Positions 13,913-53,914 of a stretch of DNA of 64,000 nt are shown piece after piece. The stretch comes from Chaunax sp. Z400 (lineage: Eukaryota > Chordata > Actinopteri > Lophiiformes > Chaunacidae), in contig CM075184.1 in the NCBI GenBank assembly GCA_037577475.1, forward strand, positions 27,687,594-27,751,593, written 5' to 3'. How positions within the stretch are numbered: the stretch's first letter is position 1; each line of letters opens with the position of its first letter. Below the pieces are notes generated by a model. That model did no database searches. It was not told the DNA's origin and was given only the letters and a program-made list of their open reading frames with translations. The position numbers and the translations under genes were made by a program.

Positions 13913-14125
13913 TTTATTTATTTATTTCGAACATGAAAACAAAAACCGTATAGAGGAGAACATACAAAACAAGCTTAACAATGTTCAAAAAGGAGCAGAA
14001 AGAAATATGTACTTATAAATCCCTTCCCCCCTTTCTCACTATTCTTCCATTAAACCATATAAAAATGTATAAACAATTATCCCACATTTATCTACAACCC
14101 AAGTATTCACCTAGTGGCAAGATTA
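13913..14125 (-). mobile_element. LINE-like 3' tail fragment
   Basis: Read on the minus strand, this ends in a CATGTTCGAAATAAATAAAT tail followed by A-rich sequence. It is preceded by a TGCTCCTTTTTGAACATT block. This is the familiar 3' end of a fish non-LTR retrotransposon. The family assignment is from memory of the tail type, and no reverse transcriptase sequence remains here. Confidence 0.4.
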
Positions 14126-15065
14126 AGTGAGTGTTACCACCTCACCATGCCACCACCAAAGGTCAGTGTCTGTTTATGGATTGATTCCACCTCCCCCAAC
14201 TTTAAGAACAACCAAGGTGCTGTTTTCCATCATGTTCTTATCAGAGAGCCTCACAGATTATGTCCTGTTTTTGTCGAGCAAAAAGTGATTAAACAGATGG
14301 GAGAAGTGCCTATTTCATGTGTTTTCTAAGAAAGCCAATACCCTTCTGAATAAAAGAAAAAAAATCAAATCATACATCTACATAACAGGCAGCTTATCTG
14401 CTCACTCGCGCTTCTAGCCAATAAATGTCAGCGAGCAGATGTGTTCATCGGGGCTGCTTGAGACAAATTATAGAGTTATCTTGGAAGTCGCTGTTTATTT
14501 TTTGTCTTCACACGACCACAAAGTTAAAGTCAAACTGCCATATAATCGCCTTGGCGATCTCTCTCCGATTGTTGATGACAGCATAATTAAATAGAGGGAA
14601 TTAAATAAATATAGTCTACAGCCTAACATGCGTTTCTTTTTTTTTTTCTCAGAGTTGGGCTGCTGTGCAAATTGAAATCTGTTGAGTAGAGTTTTTCTTC
14701 GACAGTGTGGAGACAGACCGAACAGTAGAAGCATGAATATTTGTTTTTGCCATCAAGGCAGAAACTGAAGGCATCGCTGTGCCACAGCTGAATACCAAAT
14801 GTCTCGGTGACAAAGAGATGAGGCAGGTGATTTTTAAGTGATGCCATTGTTTGTTGTTAAAGATAAAGATCTTAAGTCCTTCATTCATTCATTTGTTGTT
14901 TCCATGCAGTAAAACCAACAGGATCCCCCCCCAGAATGAACTGCAGCCAAAGGCATCAGTTCTTTTGCTTTTGCAGTTGTTGGGTGTGGCATCAGAAGTT
15001 GTTGTTTTGTTTTTTTACATGTTTGGATCCAACGTAAAGTAACAACTTTTCTCTTCTCTTCACAG

Positions 15066-15385
15066 ACCCATAATGGCTTTTACTAAATGGCTACTGGTTG
15101 GAGCTTAGTGCTGATCCATTGACGAGCACTATGTCTAGATGACAACAAGCAGCCTCTACCCCAGAAAGGATTCTTCTTCTTCTGTGCTAAGAGTGTGCTA
15201 ACTGTGTATAAGCACCAGTGGGAGTACAAGAATAAAGTCAAGGACACGTTCACTCCTCCTCAGCCTGCAGGAAGATGGGAGCGAGAAAATAAAGCTCCAC
15301 CGTCAAAGAGGATCGTGATACATTCCGAGGAATCTTAAAACAAACTGTGCATCTGTGTTTGTCTATGTAAGAGGATCAGGCAACC
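15066..15385 (+). promoter_or_regulatory. sema4b: sema4b 5' UTR with six upstream ORFs
   Basis: An excellent acceptor (pyrimidine run then CACAG, ending 15065) opens this segment, which runs to the start codon at 15386. It contains six upstream ATGs, each closed by a stop before the main start: 15073-15108, 15087-15122, 15131-15142, 15139-15201, 15275-15292 and 15365-15370. The last is a minimal start-stop element, ATGTAA, in the same frame as the main ORF, so the protein cannot be extended upstream. Short uORFs of this kind usually lower translation of the main ORF. That effect is inferred here. Confidence 0.7.
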
Positions 15386-43292
<27,907 letters not shown>

Positions 43293-43617
43293 GAGCACAA
43301 TATTCGCTATAAAGATGCCACCCTGTATCTCCATGAAGGGTACAGGCCACCGAGCAAAGGAGAGGAGACCCTGACATCCTTATGCATCACAGCAAATCTT
43401 TTAGTTTGGTCATCTTTGTTCTGTGATCAGTGCGGAGGTCATTTCATTTAGCCATTTCCACTCCAAAGCCAGTGGTTGGTCCGGTGTGCTGCCCATGGAC
43501 AGGAGGAGAAAGCAGCTCAACACTCCGATTTCAACCAGGCAGCTACTCAGAATAGTTCTAACAGTCTTTATTTAAGTCATTCTTGTGGCCTCCGACAGCC
43601 GATAATGTGTATGAGTG

Positions 43618-43799
43618 TAGGGCTGGGCAATCCGGGGAAGGGACTAATAAAATAAACAGATCTTCCTCCATATCAGTATTTATGAAAGTATCTCTTTAGG
43701 TATGCACGAGCCGACTTTGTCCACTTAATCTCCATCAGATTATATAATGAAAAACAGTAGACAATAAATAATAAATATTGATTATGTTGCCCAGCCCTA
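43618..43799 (+). mobile_element. hAT-type MITE with 8-bp target-site duplication
   Basis: A 182-bp element with perfect 13-bp terminal inverted repeats, TAGGGCTGGGCAA at the left and TTGCCCAGCCCTA at the right. It is flanked on both sides by TATGAGTG (43610-43617 and 43800-43807). An 8-bp duplication and TAGGG/CAGGG termini are typical of hAT elements. There is no transposase, so it is non-autonomous. It lies 325 bases after the sema4b stop and carries four sense-strand AATAAA hexamers. Confidence 0.9.
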
Positions 43800-45784
43800 T
43801 ATGAGTGTGGGTGAACTTGCACATGCTCTGCAGAGAGCGCATGCCACTAAGTCTACACTTCTGTTATGCACATTAGAACCAAGCTACAGCTACATGGTGA
43901 CCAAGAGCTCAGGTTTAGGAAAATATAATGCATATATTGCCTATTCATTATGATTCACACATTGTGGAAGCAAGTCAGAAGCACATTTGTTCCTTTTTTG
44001 CTGATTAAATGTGTGATGATGACGATGATGAAAGATGAGGCAGACCAGGAGGATGCACCACACCTTGGTTCAATTTAAGCCTGCATAACAAACAACAATT
44101 TAAAAGGACTATAACTTTTAGAAAATGATCAGAAGATCAGATCAGACATATTGCCCCAGAGCTTAAGAACTGACATTTACCTCCTGAATGTATGCTATCG
44201 TTCAAAGACGGTCCGTTTGATTCACACACCACTGCATCATGAACAAAGTAACCCATTGAGTAACCCATTGTTGTACATCTCAACCCTGTTCATCATAAAT
44301 TGACGCACACATCCTGTTTTTACACAAAATATGGAAAAGACATTGTTAGGAGTAAAAAAACACAGAGAGCCCAGTACAAAAGGGCAATGTCCACACCCCT
44401 ACTGTGTTCAGGGCAGCACAAATCATCACGTGCACTGTGCCAAAAAAACTAAAATAACTTTGTTGTCTTCTCTAAATGCAATAGTGCCATTTTGTTATGA
44501 CCACTCCCATGGTTTGTGTTATCACTGATCACTTGTCGAGGAGCACATGGTGACGGAACCAGTAAAAAGATAAAGTGGCACTAATAATAAACAAATGTGA
44601 AGTGCAAGGTTGGAGATTTCTCTGAGACTGTTAGCTCATGATGAACCTTTCAGACTGTGTTGGGCAAATGAATAGATGTTCATGTGAAGTCAGAATTGGA
44701 GCCAAAGGATATGGCATGGAGATCTCTTCATCTGAAAACTTGTGGTTGTGAGTTTGACTTCAGCTATCCAAAAAAGGAGTTCTAGCGGAGGAGCGCTAAC
44801 AGTACAAACTGCTAATAAGGCCGCTTGAAAAGGAAAAGTGACAGAACACAGGTAATGGCTGTCACTGTGTGGTGGAGAGAGAATATTTAGTCGTCTCTTG
44901 TTCAGACTGCAGCTGCACTGTGTAGTTATGCAGCTGCACAGAGCGCCGTATTACCGCAATATAGCCTCCCCCATCAGGTTTCATTTCTTACATACATGGC
45001 ATTCACCACACTCAGTCAGATGTCACGTTGGCGTTAATGTGAAAGCACAAGTAATCAGGGTCTTGAATACTCACAGGTTTGCACATGCCAGTAAAATTGG
45101 AGCGAATTTTAAGAAATGCAACTACTGAGAGGCTGGAGGTGTGACTTTATAGAAACCAGTTATTACAGGGACCAGTGCAGCCATCAAGAACACTCTTGCA
45201 CCCACATATTGCTTAGACTTTTGAGACATAAGCAGAATTTTCCAAAGATGTAGGAGGCTGATAGTGTTGTGTAAATCTGAATGAGAAACATTTACACGAC
45301 ATTAGGGACACCACATGTCTTAGAATACATCACCAGTTCACTGTATCGATCAAGTAAGCCTATAGTATATATTCAAGTGTCAAGCAGAATAAACCTTTTG
45401 CTATTTTGAACAATGAGCAGATGATAAAATGCTATATAACTGCTACTAGTTGACAAAGTAATTGCACAGCATACTGCGCAACAGTGGTCAGTGTTTCTTT
45501 TGTCTTTACGTTTTGTTGTGTATATACAGTATCTGTGCTTAATATTGTGTGTTTTCAAGGGACCTTGTGCAAGATGTGTTGTAGAGATAGTCTTGAAACT
45601 AGAGAGTGAACACTGCTGACTTTTGGTTTTCACAGTGCTCTACTGCCTACAGTACTTCAGCATACATTTCAACTCTTGCACATTTCTCACCATGCTGTCA
45701 GCATAGCACCTAGGCTGGTTTTTTTTAATCCAATATGTCAAAGCAGAAGGTATATATTTTTATTTTCATGACATACTGAATTAA

Positions 45785-45895
45785 AGGGTTGGTTTGGTAT
45801 TGTAGAAAATAGGCTTGTACACTTTTGAGAGATGGGTAACACAGATATCGCTCATGTCTGCACGCTAACTACTATGAAGCTACCGTCAGTTCACT
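45785..45895 (+). repeat. Dispersed repeat family C, copy 3 (partial)
   Basis: Contains AAATAGGCTTGTACACTTTT, then TCATGTCTGCACGCTAACTA and TATGAAGCTACCGTCAG, the left half of the family seen at 24405. Confidence 0.5.
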
Positions 45896-46004
45896 TTTCT
45901 TTTCTTTTTTTACCAAGATAGTTTTGCCTCATCTCACCCTACTGCACTGTGATTGGCTTGAACTCGTTGGTGTGCCAGAAGGCTTTCGCTCCAAGAGTGT
46001 GATG

Positions 46005-46325
46005 TACCTTTTTATGCCCCCACCAAAGGGGGCATAATGGGTTTACCCTTGTCCATAATATCCATACATATGGCAGGGTATGGTCTATCCACATCTCCTC
46101 AAAACCCACGACACAATTCAAAGAAATTTTACACATGCTTTGTTGGGGCTCTAAAGGTGTGCATCTCATAATTAGTTTCTTCAATTTGCTTATTTTTACA
46201 TTTTATCCACAATTGGACTTGGGTGATTTTTTTTATATAATTCTCCCATTATTCTACTATGATAGAGGTTATGGTCTATCCACATTAGCATAATTTGAGT
46301 TTGTCTAGTAGTGGGGGCATCTGTG
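46005..46325 (+). repeat. Dispersed repeat family A, copy 2
   Basis: Starts CCCCCACCAAAGGGGGCATA and contains GGTCTATCCACATCTCCTCA and an ...AAATTTTACACATGCTTTG block, as at 16510. A second GGTCTATCCACAT and GGGGGCATCTGTGTCCTTGG follow near the right end, suggesting a complete element with its right terminus. Confidence 0.6.
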
Positions 46326-46559
46326 TCCTTGGCTTAACATAACATCTGGAAACAGATGAAAAAAAGAAGAAAAAAAACCTAATCCTTGTCACATTGAGGT
46401 TTGTAATAAACCAATGCATTACTCAGGATTTCACTGCTCCCGGCCAAAAAGTAGGCCGGTACATAACCCACCGTAAAACCCCAATGTGTCATTTTTACAT
46501 TTCTGTACAGAATAAATTACAAAAAATAAGATACAAAGTTTGATTAGTGAATTTTAGAG

Positions 46560-46740
46560 TGATTTTGTCACATTAGGACAGAAGCAGACTAGCAGCTTCC
46601 CCTTGTTTCTAGTCATTATGCTAAAGTAATCTTTCTGGCTTTTGGCTATAGTTTCATATTTACCTTACACACATGATATGATATATTGATATTCTCATCC
46701 GACTCCTCACAAGACAACAACTAAGTGTATTTCCCAAAAG
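46560..46740 (-). repeat. Dispersed repeat family C, copy 4 (inverted)
   Basis: Read on the minus strand: TTTTGGGAAATACACTTAGT, then GATGAGAATATC, AATATGAAACTATAGCC, AGCATAATGACTAGAAACAA and GGGGAAGCTGC. This is family C in the opposite orientation to the copy at 45785. Confidence 0.6.
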
Positions 46741-47714
46741 GAACAGGAATGAATCAGATGCTGAAAGCCTTGGAGTAGAGTGTTTCTAGTCACCATAGCT
46801 CTCTGGTAGCTGAATACCCTGCTTTGAGATGCTTGATGGATAACCTCACAACATATTTCCAAAATGCCTTTTTAGATATCAAGTTGCTCTGCCTTCAGTC
46901 ATGTGCCACATTATATACCACCCAGCAGTGACCACACCAACAGAAATGTGGTTGAGGTGTGATTGTAGCCCTCCATGGGCACACTTAACTATAACACAAC
47001 ACAGGTCAACAGTAGATAAACAGATTCACCCAAACCATAACCTTTACCAGCAGACAAGTAAGACAGGGAGCTGCTCAAAGTCTTGTACCATTCTGCAGTC
47101 TTTGCTTGTGTCAAAAGAGATGCTGTACACATAGGAAACATCTGTCTGAAGAGCCTAATATTTATTAATAATACAATTTCCTGATCTCATAGAGAGCAAA
47201 GTTAGAATACCTTCTGGCCATAGTAGTTAATAATGCCAAAAAGTTCAATACTTTGTCATGAATGCATATTTATTAATGACGTGCTTTTCATTAAGAAGCA
47301 AACTCTTACCATTTGTGACTGATGCTTCATTTTGAGTGGCTCCTGACATGAATGTAGCCAACGATGTCATGTTTTGCAGAACGTCTACAGCAGTAGGCAA
47401 CCCATCGCTCCATCTTTCCAGGATTTTGCATAAACGGTCAAACTACACAGAAGCAGGCCAACAGAAGTAATTAATCATTTGTGCTGCTCAATGTAGTGCT
47501 GCAGTAAGCTGCTTCAAATCCTTCATCTTGGCTCAGCCATGAGGCACAGCAGCAGCTTTGCCTCAGCGAACACTATAAGCTTAGTTGACTGAATAACTAT
47601 TAGACAAATGTGCTCTTGCCTGCATGATTACTTTTTTTAATTTGTTGTTTACAAATAACATTGTGAACTGTATTTTTTGTATCATTGAGATTGTGACTGT
47701 TGTTTTTATTATAT

Positions 47715-47722
47715 TGTACATA
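47715..47722 (+). promoter_or_regulatory. Pumilio-type motif near the distal poly(A) signal
   Basis: TGTACATA fits the UGUANAUA Pumilio response element, 35 bases before the AATAAA. Motif match only; an 8-mer can occur by chance. Confidence 0.3.
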
Positions 47723-47756
47723 AAAAGCACTTTATTTTAATTTTTTAAGATAAATG

Positions 47757-47762
47757 AATAAA
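47757..47762 (+). terminator. sema4b: Distal poly(A) signal candidate
   Basis: AATAAA within AT-rich, UTR-like sequence, followed about 12-45 bases later by TGTTTTGG and GTCTGAGTTGTATTTT, a fitting downstream GU-rich element. This is probably the distal end of the sema4b transcript. Confidence 0.5.
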
Positions 47763-47900
47763 ATACATGTTTTGGCAAATCTATGTCTGAGTTGTATTTT
47801 ATGCCCTAAATAGTTGCAGAGTACCAGGGTTTCACATCTTATATACAGAATATGCAATTTGCATATAATTCTGCCAATGAGAGTTCAATGGATTTTGATG

Positions 47901-48147
47901 AAATGTGTGTAGGGGTGGATCTTGACCCAAAGAAGAGTGGCTTAAATTTTGAGGCAGATGTGGAAAAAATATTTATTATTGGCTTGTTATTTTTCATGAT
48001 ATTTGAACAATGCTTAGAAAATGCCCTACCTGTATCTCTCATGGTGAAGAAAATTAAAATTTGATCCAGAATCTGCATACATACCCAGATCCGCCTCATA
48101 ATTAAATCAACTCTTCCTTGACCCAAGATCCACCCCTAAACAAAATT
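47901..48147. repeat. Imperfect palindrome of a dispersed repeat
   Basis: A 63-base left arm (47901-47963) and right arm (48085-48147) are inverted copies, about 50 of 63 positions matching by hand, separated by 121 bases. Both arms carry the TAGGGGTGGATCTTG / CAAGATCCACCCCTA core. The same right-arm sequence occurs in one orientation in the repeats at 2.1 and 22.26 kb, so this is a foldback arrangement of that family. Confidence 0.75.
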
Positions 48148-49134
48148 AGCACACTGGCATTGGCTGATTCATTTATTTTGTATTTATTAAAGTCCATCCT
48201 GACTGACGTTAACTCAATAGGGGCAAAAACATGAAGACACAGGGGATCTGTTTGGTTATGATGCAGCACAGGTAAAGATGGGGTTTAGTTATCATTATCA
48301 TCACGTCTCTCTGTTGTTCACTTTGAATGCTCTACAAGCACAACGTCAAGTAGAAATTAAAGAGAAAATCCCTCCCACCTCTCCACCAGCATTGTCCTGT
48401 CCAAACCAGACCTCATCTCATCCCTGGGTAAAATATTGGAGAGAAGGCAAACATCTATCCTGCCAATATTAACAAAACTCAGCAACTCATAAATACTACC
48501 TAGAAGGATACATAGCACTACTGAATGATAAGAGTAAAAAAAAAAACATTTTTGTTTTTGGGGTGTCCCTTTAAGCAACTGTGTTCTGCACACCACTGAC
48601 CATCATTCACACAAGACATTAGCAAACATCCAGCCTGCTGCTGACTCACAGTTTGCTGTATAACAGTATATTAAGGCCACATTACAAATGATCTCCTCTG
48701 GGATTGGGAAAATGTATCATCTGTCATGTAATGACAGACCTTGTCTTACCATTCAGGTCTCGGTAAAATACTTAAAATAAACCAGAGTAAGTGCGATTTT
48801 TGAATGGAACTCTCGACCATCTAGCATCATAAACATAACACATTTTATTCTCAGTTCCAGAGAATATCATAACCTCATTTATTACATACCATTCATAGGC
48901 ATTTGACTCTCCTGTTGTTGCTCAGGGCAGGTTAGTGTCACTTTGGATTTGTTGACAGGAACAAGTTTCAAAGACCAGACAGAATTAATAATAATATCCA
49001 CAGGTAGACACATTGGGACGGGTGATCGGGCCATTAATTAAAACCAATTCATGCTGATCACATCAAATGTAAATAGACAAACAGAAAGGTGAAGCAAATA
49101 ATCCCAGAAAACATGTTCTCATTATGTTTTAGCT

Positions 49135-49330
49135 AGTGTTTGTTTGTTTGTTTGTGTGTTTGTAGGATTACTCAAAGAGTATGAATATATTTTAATGAAT
49201 TATTTTGGAGAGGTAGGGTATGGCCCAAGGAACAAAGACGTTGGCGCTGATCAGGATCATCATCTGGATCCGGGTTTCTTTTTTAATGATTCTTCGCCAT
49301 TTCTGGAGAGGGGCAATTACCAGAGTTTAG
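49135..49330 (-). repeat. Dispersed repeat fragment, minus orientation
   Basis: Begins with GTTTGTTTGTTTG and GTAGGATTACTCAAAGAGTA, then GGTAGGGTATGGCCCAAGGA and CATCTGGATCCGGG. This is the reverse of the ACAAACAAA-ended repeat seen elsewhere in the window. Confidence 0.5.
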
Positions 49331-52300
49331 CTTCTAACTTCATGGATAATGCCTAAAATGTTTGGGCAAAAATTACATGATGATAATCCCCTTTACTGAG
49401 CTTTAACCTGAAGAAAAACGCCCTTAGTAAAATATCATTTTTCTTGAGTACCTATCAAACTAATAATGAATGTGATTCAAAATTCAAACAATCATGGGAC
49501 AATTTTTTTAGGTGTAATGACAGGTAACTGAGCTGCCTTGGTGTTGTCTAATTCCAATGTATTCTATCATATGCACCGATGTTCATGGACGTGCCAAAAT
49601 TGACTTCAGAGTCAGTGCTCGGTTAAGAACTCAGACCCAACCAGTCTCTAACACAGACATCATATTCTGCTCAGACAGGAGGGTGCACTGTGAATAAATC
49701 TCACCTTATTGGTGTCCCAACACCCCTGCTGGGCCAGAGATCAGCTGCTAGCAGGAATAACAGGCCCCTTCCTGCACAGACTGCACATATGTGTGAATTC
49801 AAGCCACATGGTTACATGTAGAGTCAGCTATGACTTGGCAGAGGACACTCATCCAGTATCTTTCCTCGGAATGGTTATCAAACTCAAAAGAAGCCTGACC
49901 ATGTTTCCATGGGTTGTTTTTTTTCTCACTTTCAGCCCATGTTTGTCTTTCTGTTTCTATGATTCCCTCTAAATCTCAACCTTTTCTCTCTCTTTTGATG
50001 CTCTGCGTCAGATCCTGTTAACTTTCAACACCAGCCCCTCTTCTGCTGTCACCAAACCATTTCATGAAGAGTAAAGACGGTAATTTGCTATTCATTATTA
50101 GCAAATCACTGTGCTGTGAAAAGTGCCTATTATTTGTCTCAGCTTTGAAAACAATTACAGTCAGGTTGTATTTCAGCTGTGATCGCAAATTTCATGGCAT
50201 CGCTTCGTTGATGGCGAAATTGAAAAGCAGATTAACTCTTCACAGTCAATGAGAGAAACTGGAATATCTTTTTAATCAGCACAGACCCAACTTCCCAGGT
50301 CACACACTGTCTCACATGGGCAGATCCAGGGGTGGGGTCAGAGGGGTACTGGACGCAGTTGAAATCTGATTGGCCCCTGAAGTGCCCCTGTCCTGACACA
50401 CTGAGTGCCCTGTTAGTTGTATGTACTTTGGCCAATTAAGCCACCAGGATTCCTTAAAGAACTAAATCCTTTTTTCACAGCAGCAGTTTTGAGGAGGCAT
50501 AATGTGGCGAAATTTGGTTTTGAGTATTTGTCCAGTTAAAATTAGGTTTTTTGAAACCTTCAGGGCAAATCACTGCGACTCACATCTGAACTCCTGAGTA
50601 TTTCTGAAATGTATAAATAGGATTCACTTCTCTTGAATGAAATAAATACAGCCGTTTCTGCTGTTGGTAAATTGAGGCCATATTTAAATTATGTAATGCC
50701 AAGCAGCTATACTACATTGTTATCCATCTTCACCCCAATTTGTGATTTGACAGTGGACTATTCAACAAGCAGAGCAACAGTTCTGCTACAACAATAAATT
50801 TTACCCAGTGCTCCCCTATCTCATAAATTCAGCAGAGGAGGCATAAAGAGATGAGGCTCCTCGTATGAATTGTATAATTAAATGAGCTATCTCTCGTCCT
50901 TTCTTTGCATTCTACATCTCATTACCACTGAGCTTCCCTCTTGGTCTCTTTTAAGAAAACTTGCCAAAACCCACAGCTACAGTAGTGCATTGGGCTTTAT
51001 GCTGGAATTTAAATGAGATCTACCCAGAGCAGAGTATCATGGATGATAGGAGAATTTTCTTGCAACTTGCTCTCTCTGTGAACACTAAAATATCAGCAAA
51101 TTTGCGCATGTCAGAGGACATCAGTGAAATGCTCCACCAGGGGCATCAGTACACCCATTTTACTGCATGGAGCAAGTCCCAGAACTGATCTGCTGTGACC
51201 CAAAACAATTTTATGCAATAGCCGGATAAGTATTGAACCAAATCAGCATCGGCCTAGAGGCTTTACATCTGAACACCACTGAGGTTAAGCATTGTTAGAG
51301 GATTTATTTTTGTTAAGATTTATGTTATAGATTGCCTCATTTGTTTACAGGTTTATGTGGATAATTGAAGTAGTTTACTTGAGGGGTAACTGCATTTATA
51401 TAAATAGCAAATATACACATATACTTTGTGATCTGTTCCTTAGTTGTAATCAGGAGCTACATATCTTGGCGCACCTCGCCCTTAGTGTCACGTACTGTAT
51501 GATACTATAGGCGTAGTGATATTAAGGGAGGTGATGAGGTGTCTCAGCTATAAAGTGTTACATTTTCCTGAATGTGATTTTGATTGGAAAAATTAAGACG
51601 GTTTAAGTTGCACAGAAGAGGTTGACCCCGAGCTCTTTCTTCACCCATGACTCAAATCATATGTAAAACTAGGAAAACCTTACAGCATTATCAACTGTAA
51701 ATGTTACCCTAGTGACAACTAACATCAGTTTACATTAGCTATCAACAAAATTTGCTATTTATCTAGTCTAGTGATAAAAACAAAGGTAGACAAAAAGTTT
51801 TGTGAAAAAATACAGAATGCCGAAACGCATTAGCAATCTTAATTTTTTTGAAAATGATGTGAACTTGAGCAAAGAGTCTTACAAACATATTTTTGGAGTG
51901 CTGCTAATCCTGCCCAATGGGTATTTTTTCACAAATATTGTTTGGAGCTGAGCACTCACAGCCAAGGACGTTAGAAGAGGAAGCGCACCTGCTCTGCATC
52001 TCAAATAGATACAAAGTTTCATTTGTATTTGCTAGGGAATACTTTGTTTCCTTTTAAATCATATATTTATACTTTATATGAAATAGTTGACTGAAGTTGC
52101 TTTTATTAATTATTTTTTGTAGACTGCAGAAGAATACAAATTTGCAACAGTTTAATGACTTGTATGTTTTTTTTAACCATCTACATATCCAGTAGTTGTT
52201 TCAGGTCCAGCAGCAGAAGTGATGCTGTATGGCAGTGGCAGTAGCCTAATAGTGGGTTAAGTAAGGCTAGTTTATACCTATACATTGTATAGGACATTTC

Positions 52301-52863
52301 GTACACACAGCTGACATTTTAGAAAATAATGTAATATGAGTAATGTGTGCTTTAAAAGCAGGTTACAGATTTGTCTCTGTGTAAAACTACTGGTTTTACT
52401 ACTGGTTAAACTACTGTACCAATAAAAAATACTTTGGTGTTTGCTTCCATCTAGTGGTCTGAATATCTTTACAGTGTCATGGCGTATGCTGGCACGTTAG
52501 GTTTCATTTCACTAAATTTGGCAGAGTCTAGTCTGACAAAACAAAGACAGAACTCATATTTCATTTCCTTAACCACAGGTTATGTGGACAGGTTGTATCT
52601 AGTGTGATTTATGGAAAGCAGGACTGCCATTACAAGCTTGTCAGTGTTACGTATCACGATGTGCCTTTCTAAGGGATACTGTTGAATTTGGCAATAATAT
52701 TTATGTGACTGTATAAACTTGTATGCCACTTTCAAAAATGTCTTTCAGTTGTCTTTGGAGGGTTTCATCTCAGCAGACCACTGTTACAGACAGGGTGTTA
52801 GGTGTCTCGTTGGAATCCGAGCTTGGCATGAAGTTGTGTCCATTAGACTGTGCCCATAATAGT

Positions 52864-53311
52864 TACCTCCACCGAAGAAGTTGTGTTTTCACCAGTGTCC
52901 CTTTTTTTGTTGGTTTGTCAGCAGGATTACACAAAAACTCCTGAACAGATTTCCGTAATACCTGGTGGGAAAATGGTTCTAGGGCCAGAACAGACCCCAT
53001 CCAATTTTGGGGCGGATCCTTTTTTCTTTTCTTTTTTTTTACTTTACCATAGCAAAATAGTGTTTTTCTATATTTTTTTATTTCTCAGGGAATAATGCAT
53101 TGGTCTTGATGGAAAAAGGCATATTTATGGAGTTGGCATTTATGGGTGTGTACAATTTGGCAAGGATCTGAATAGAAATCTGGCTCCACCAGATTTAAAT
53201 GCTTGGCTGTTACAAATCCAGTAAACCTAAACTATGGTTACAGGGCTAGGAGTTTGATTTTAGATAAGACCTGATTGAATTAAAGGTCACTGTTGGGCTT
53301 TGGTGGAGGTA
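52864..53311. mobile_element. Dispersed element with inverted termini, ~450 bp
   Basis: The left end TACCTCCACCGAAG (52864-52877) and the right end CTTTGGTGGAGGTA (53298-53311) are inverted repeats with one mismatch. Inside are GTTGGTTTGTCAGCAGGATT, CAAAAACTCCTGAACAG, CCAATTTTGGGGCGGATCC and ...GTGTACAATTTGGC, the order of a very common teleost repeat. This is the best full-length representative of the family whose fragments recur in the window. Confidence 0.6.
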
Positions 53312-53914
53312 TGTGCTCTACGGAGTGCCATTCTAGTTTGTTTTGGGTTTTTTGGTATGTACCTCACAGTGTGAGATGCACATCTCTACATACCATGTCA
53401 TCAAAGCAAATGATGATGCATCTAATAGAAACTGGGATGTCAAGAATGTTTGATTACTCAATAATAGTCGCAGCAGTAATATTGGTGGATTAGTAATATT
53501 TCAACATTTTATGTTAATATGAAAAGCGAGTCATCCACACCATCCATCCTGCACGTGTTTTTTTTTATGGATTTATTCTGCTTACCTGTTACTTTTCACT
53601 AAAAAAAATTCAATTTTTTATCAAATATTTCAATTTAATGATTTGCAATGCTAATTATTAATTTAACCAGGTTTCTCTGAAAACCTGAATCAAGTCAAAT
53701 TATTCAAATACCAAAAAACACTATGGAATATCAGTATAACTGTTTATTTATTAACTCCCCTCTGCTATGTTAAGTTTTCAGTAACTTGCATCCAAATGTG
53801 ATGCTAGACGGTGTAACATCAAATTTGTCATTCAATATTTCCACAATAAAAATACAGATCATGTGAATATATGAAATAAACTTTCAATATTAACATTCAG
53901 AATAAATCAAGCAA

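Larger units (their letters stand above)
43293..47785 (+). other. sema4b: Candidate sema4b 3' UTR (proximal and distal ends)
   Basis: No coding sequence follows the stop. Candidate AATAAA signals lie at 43646, 43651, 43763 and 43770 (all in a MITE), 44586, about 46511, and 47757. The last one has a GT-rich downstream element and classic 3' UTR-end composition, so a 4.5-kb UTR is possible. An end near 43.67 kb is the short alternative. The region also contains a MITE, family C repeats in both orientations and a family A repeat, so the UTR, if long, is transposon-rich. Confidence 0.5.
47786..53914. other. Intergenic region between convergent sema4b and serf2
   Basis: No gene was recognised. 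It contains an imperfect palindromic repeat (47901-48147), repeat fragments (49135-49330) and a near-complete copy of a dispersed element with inverted termini (52864-53311). The remainder is AT-rich, unremarkable sequence. Confidence 0.7.
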
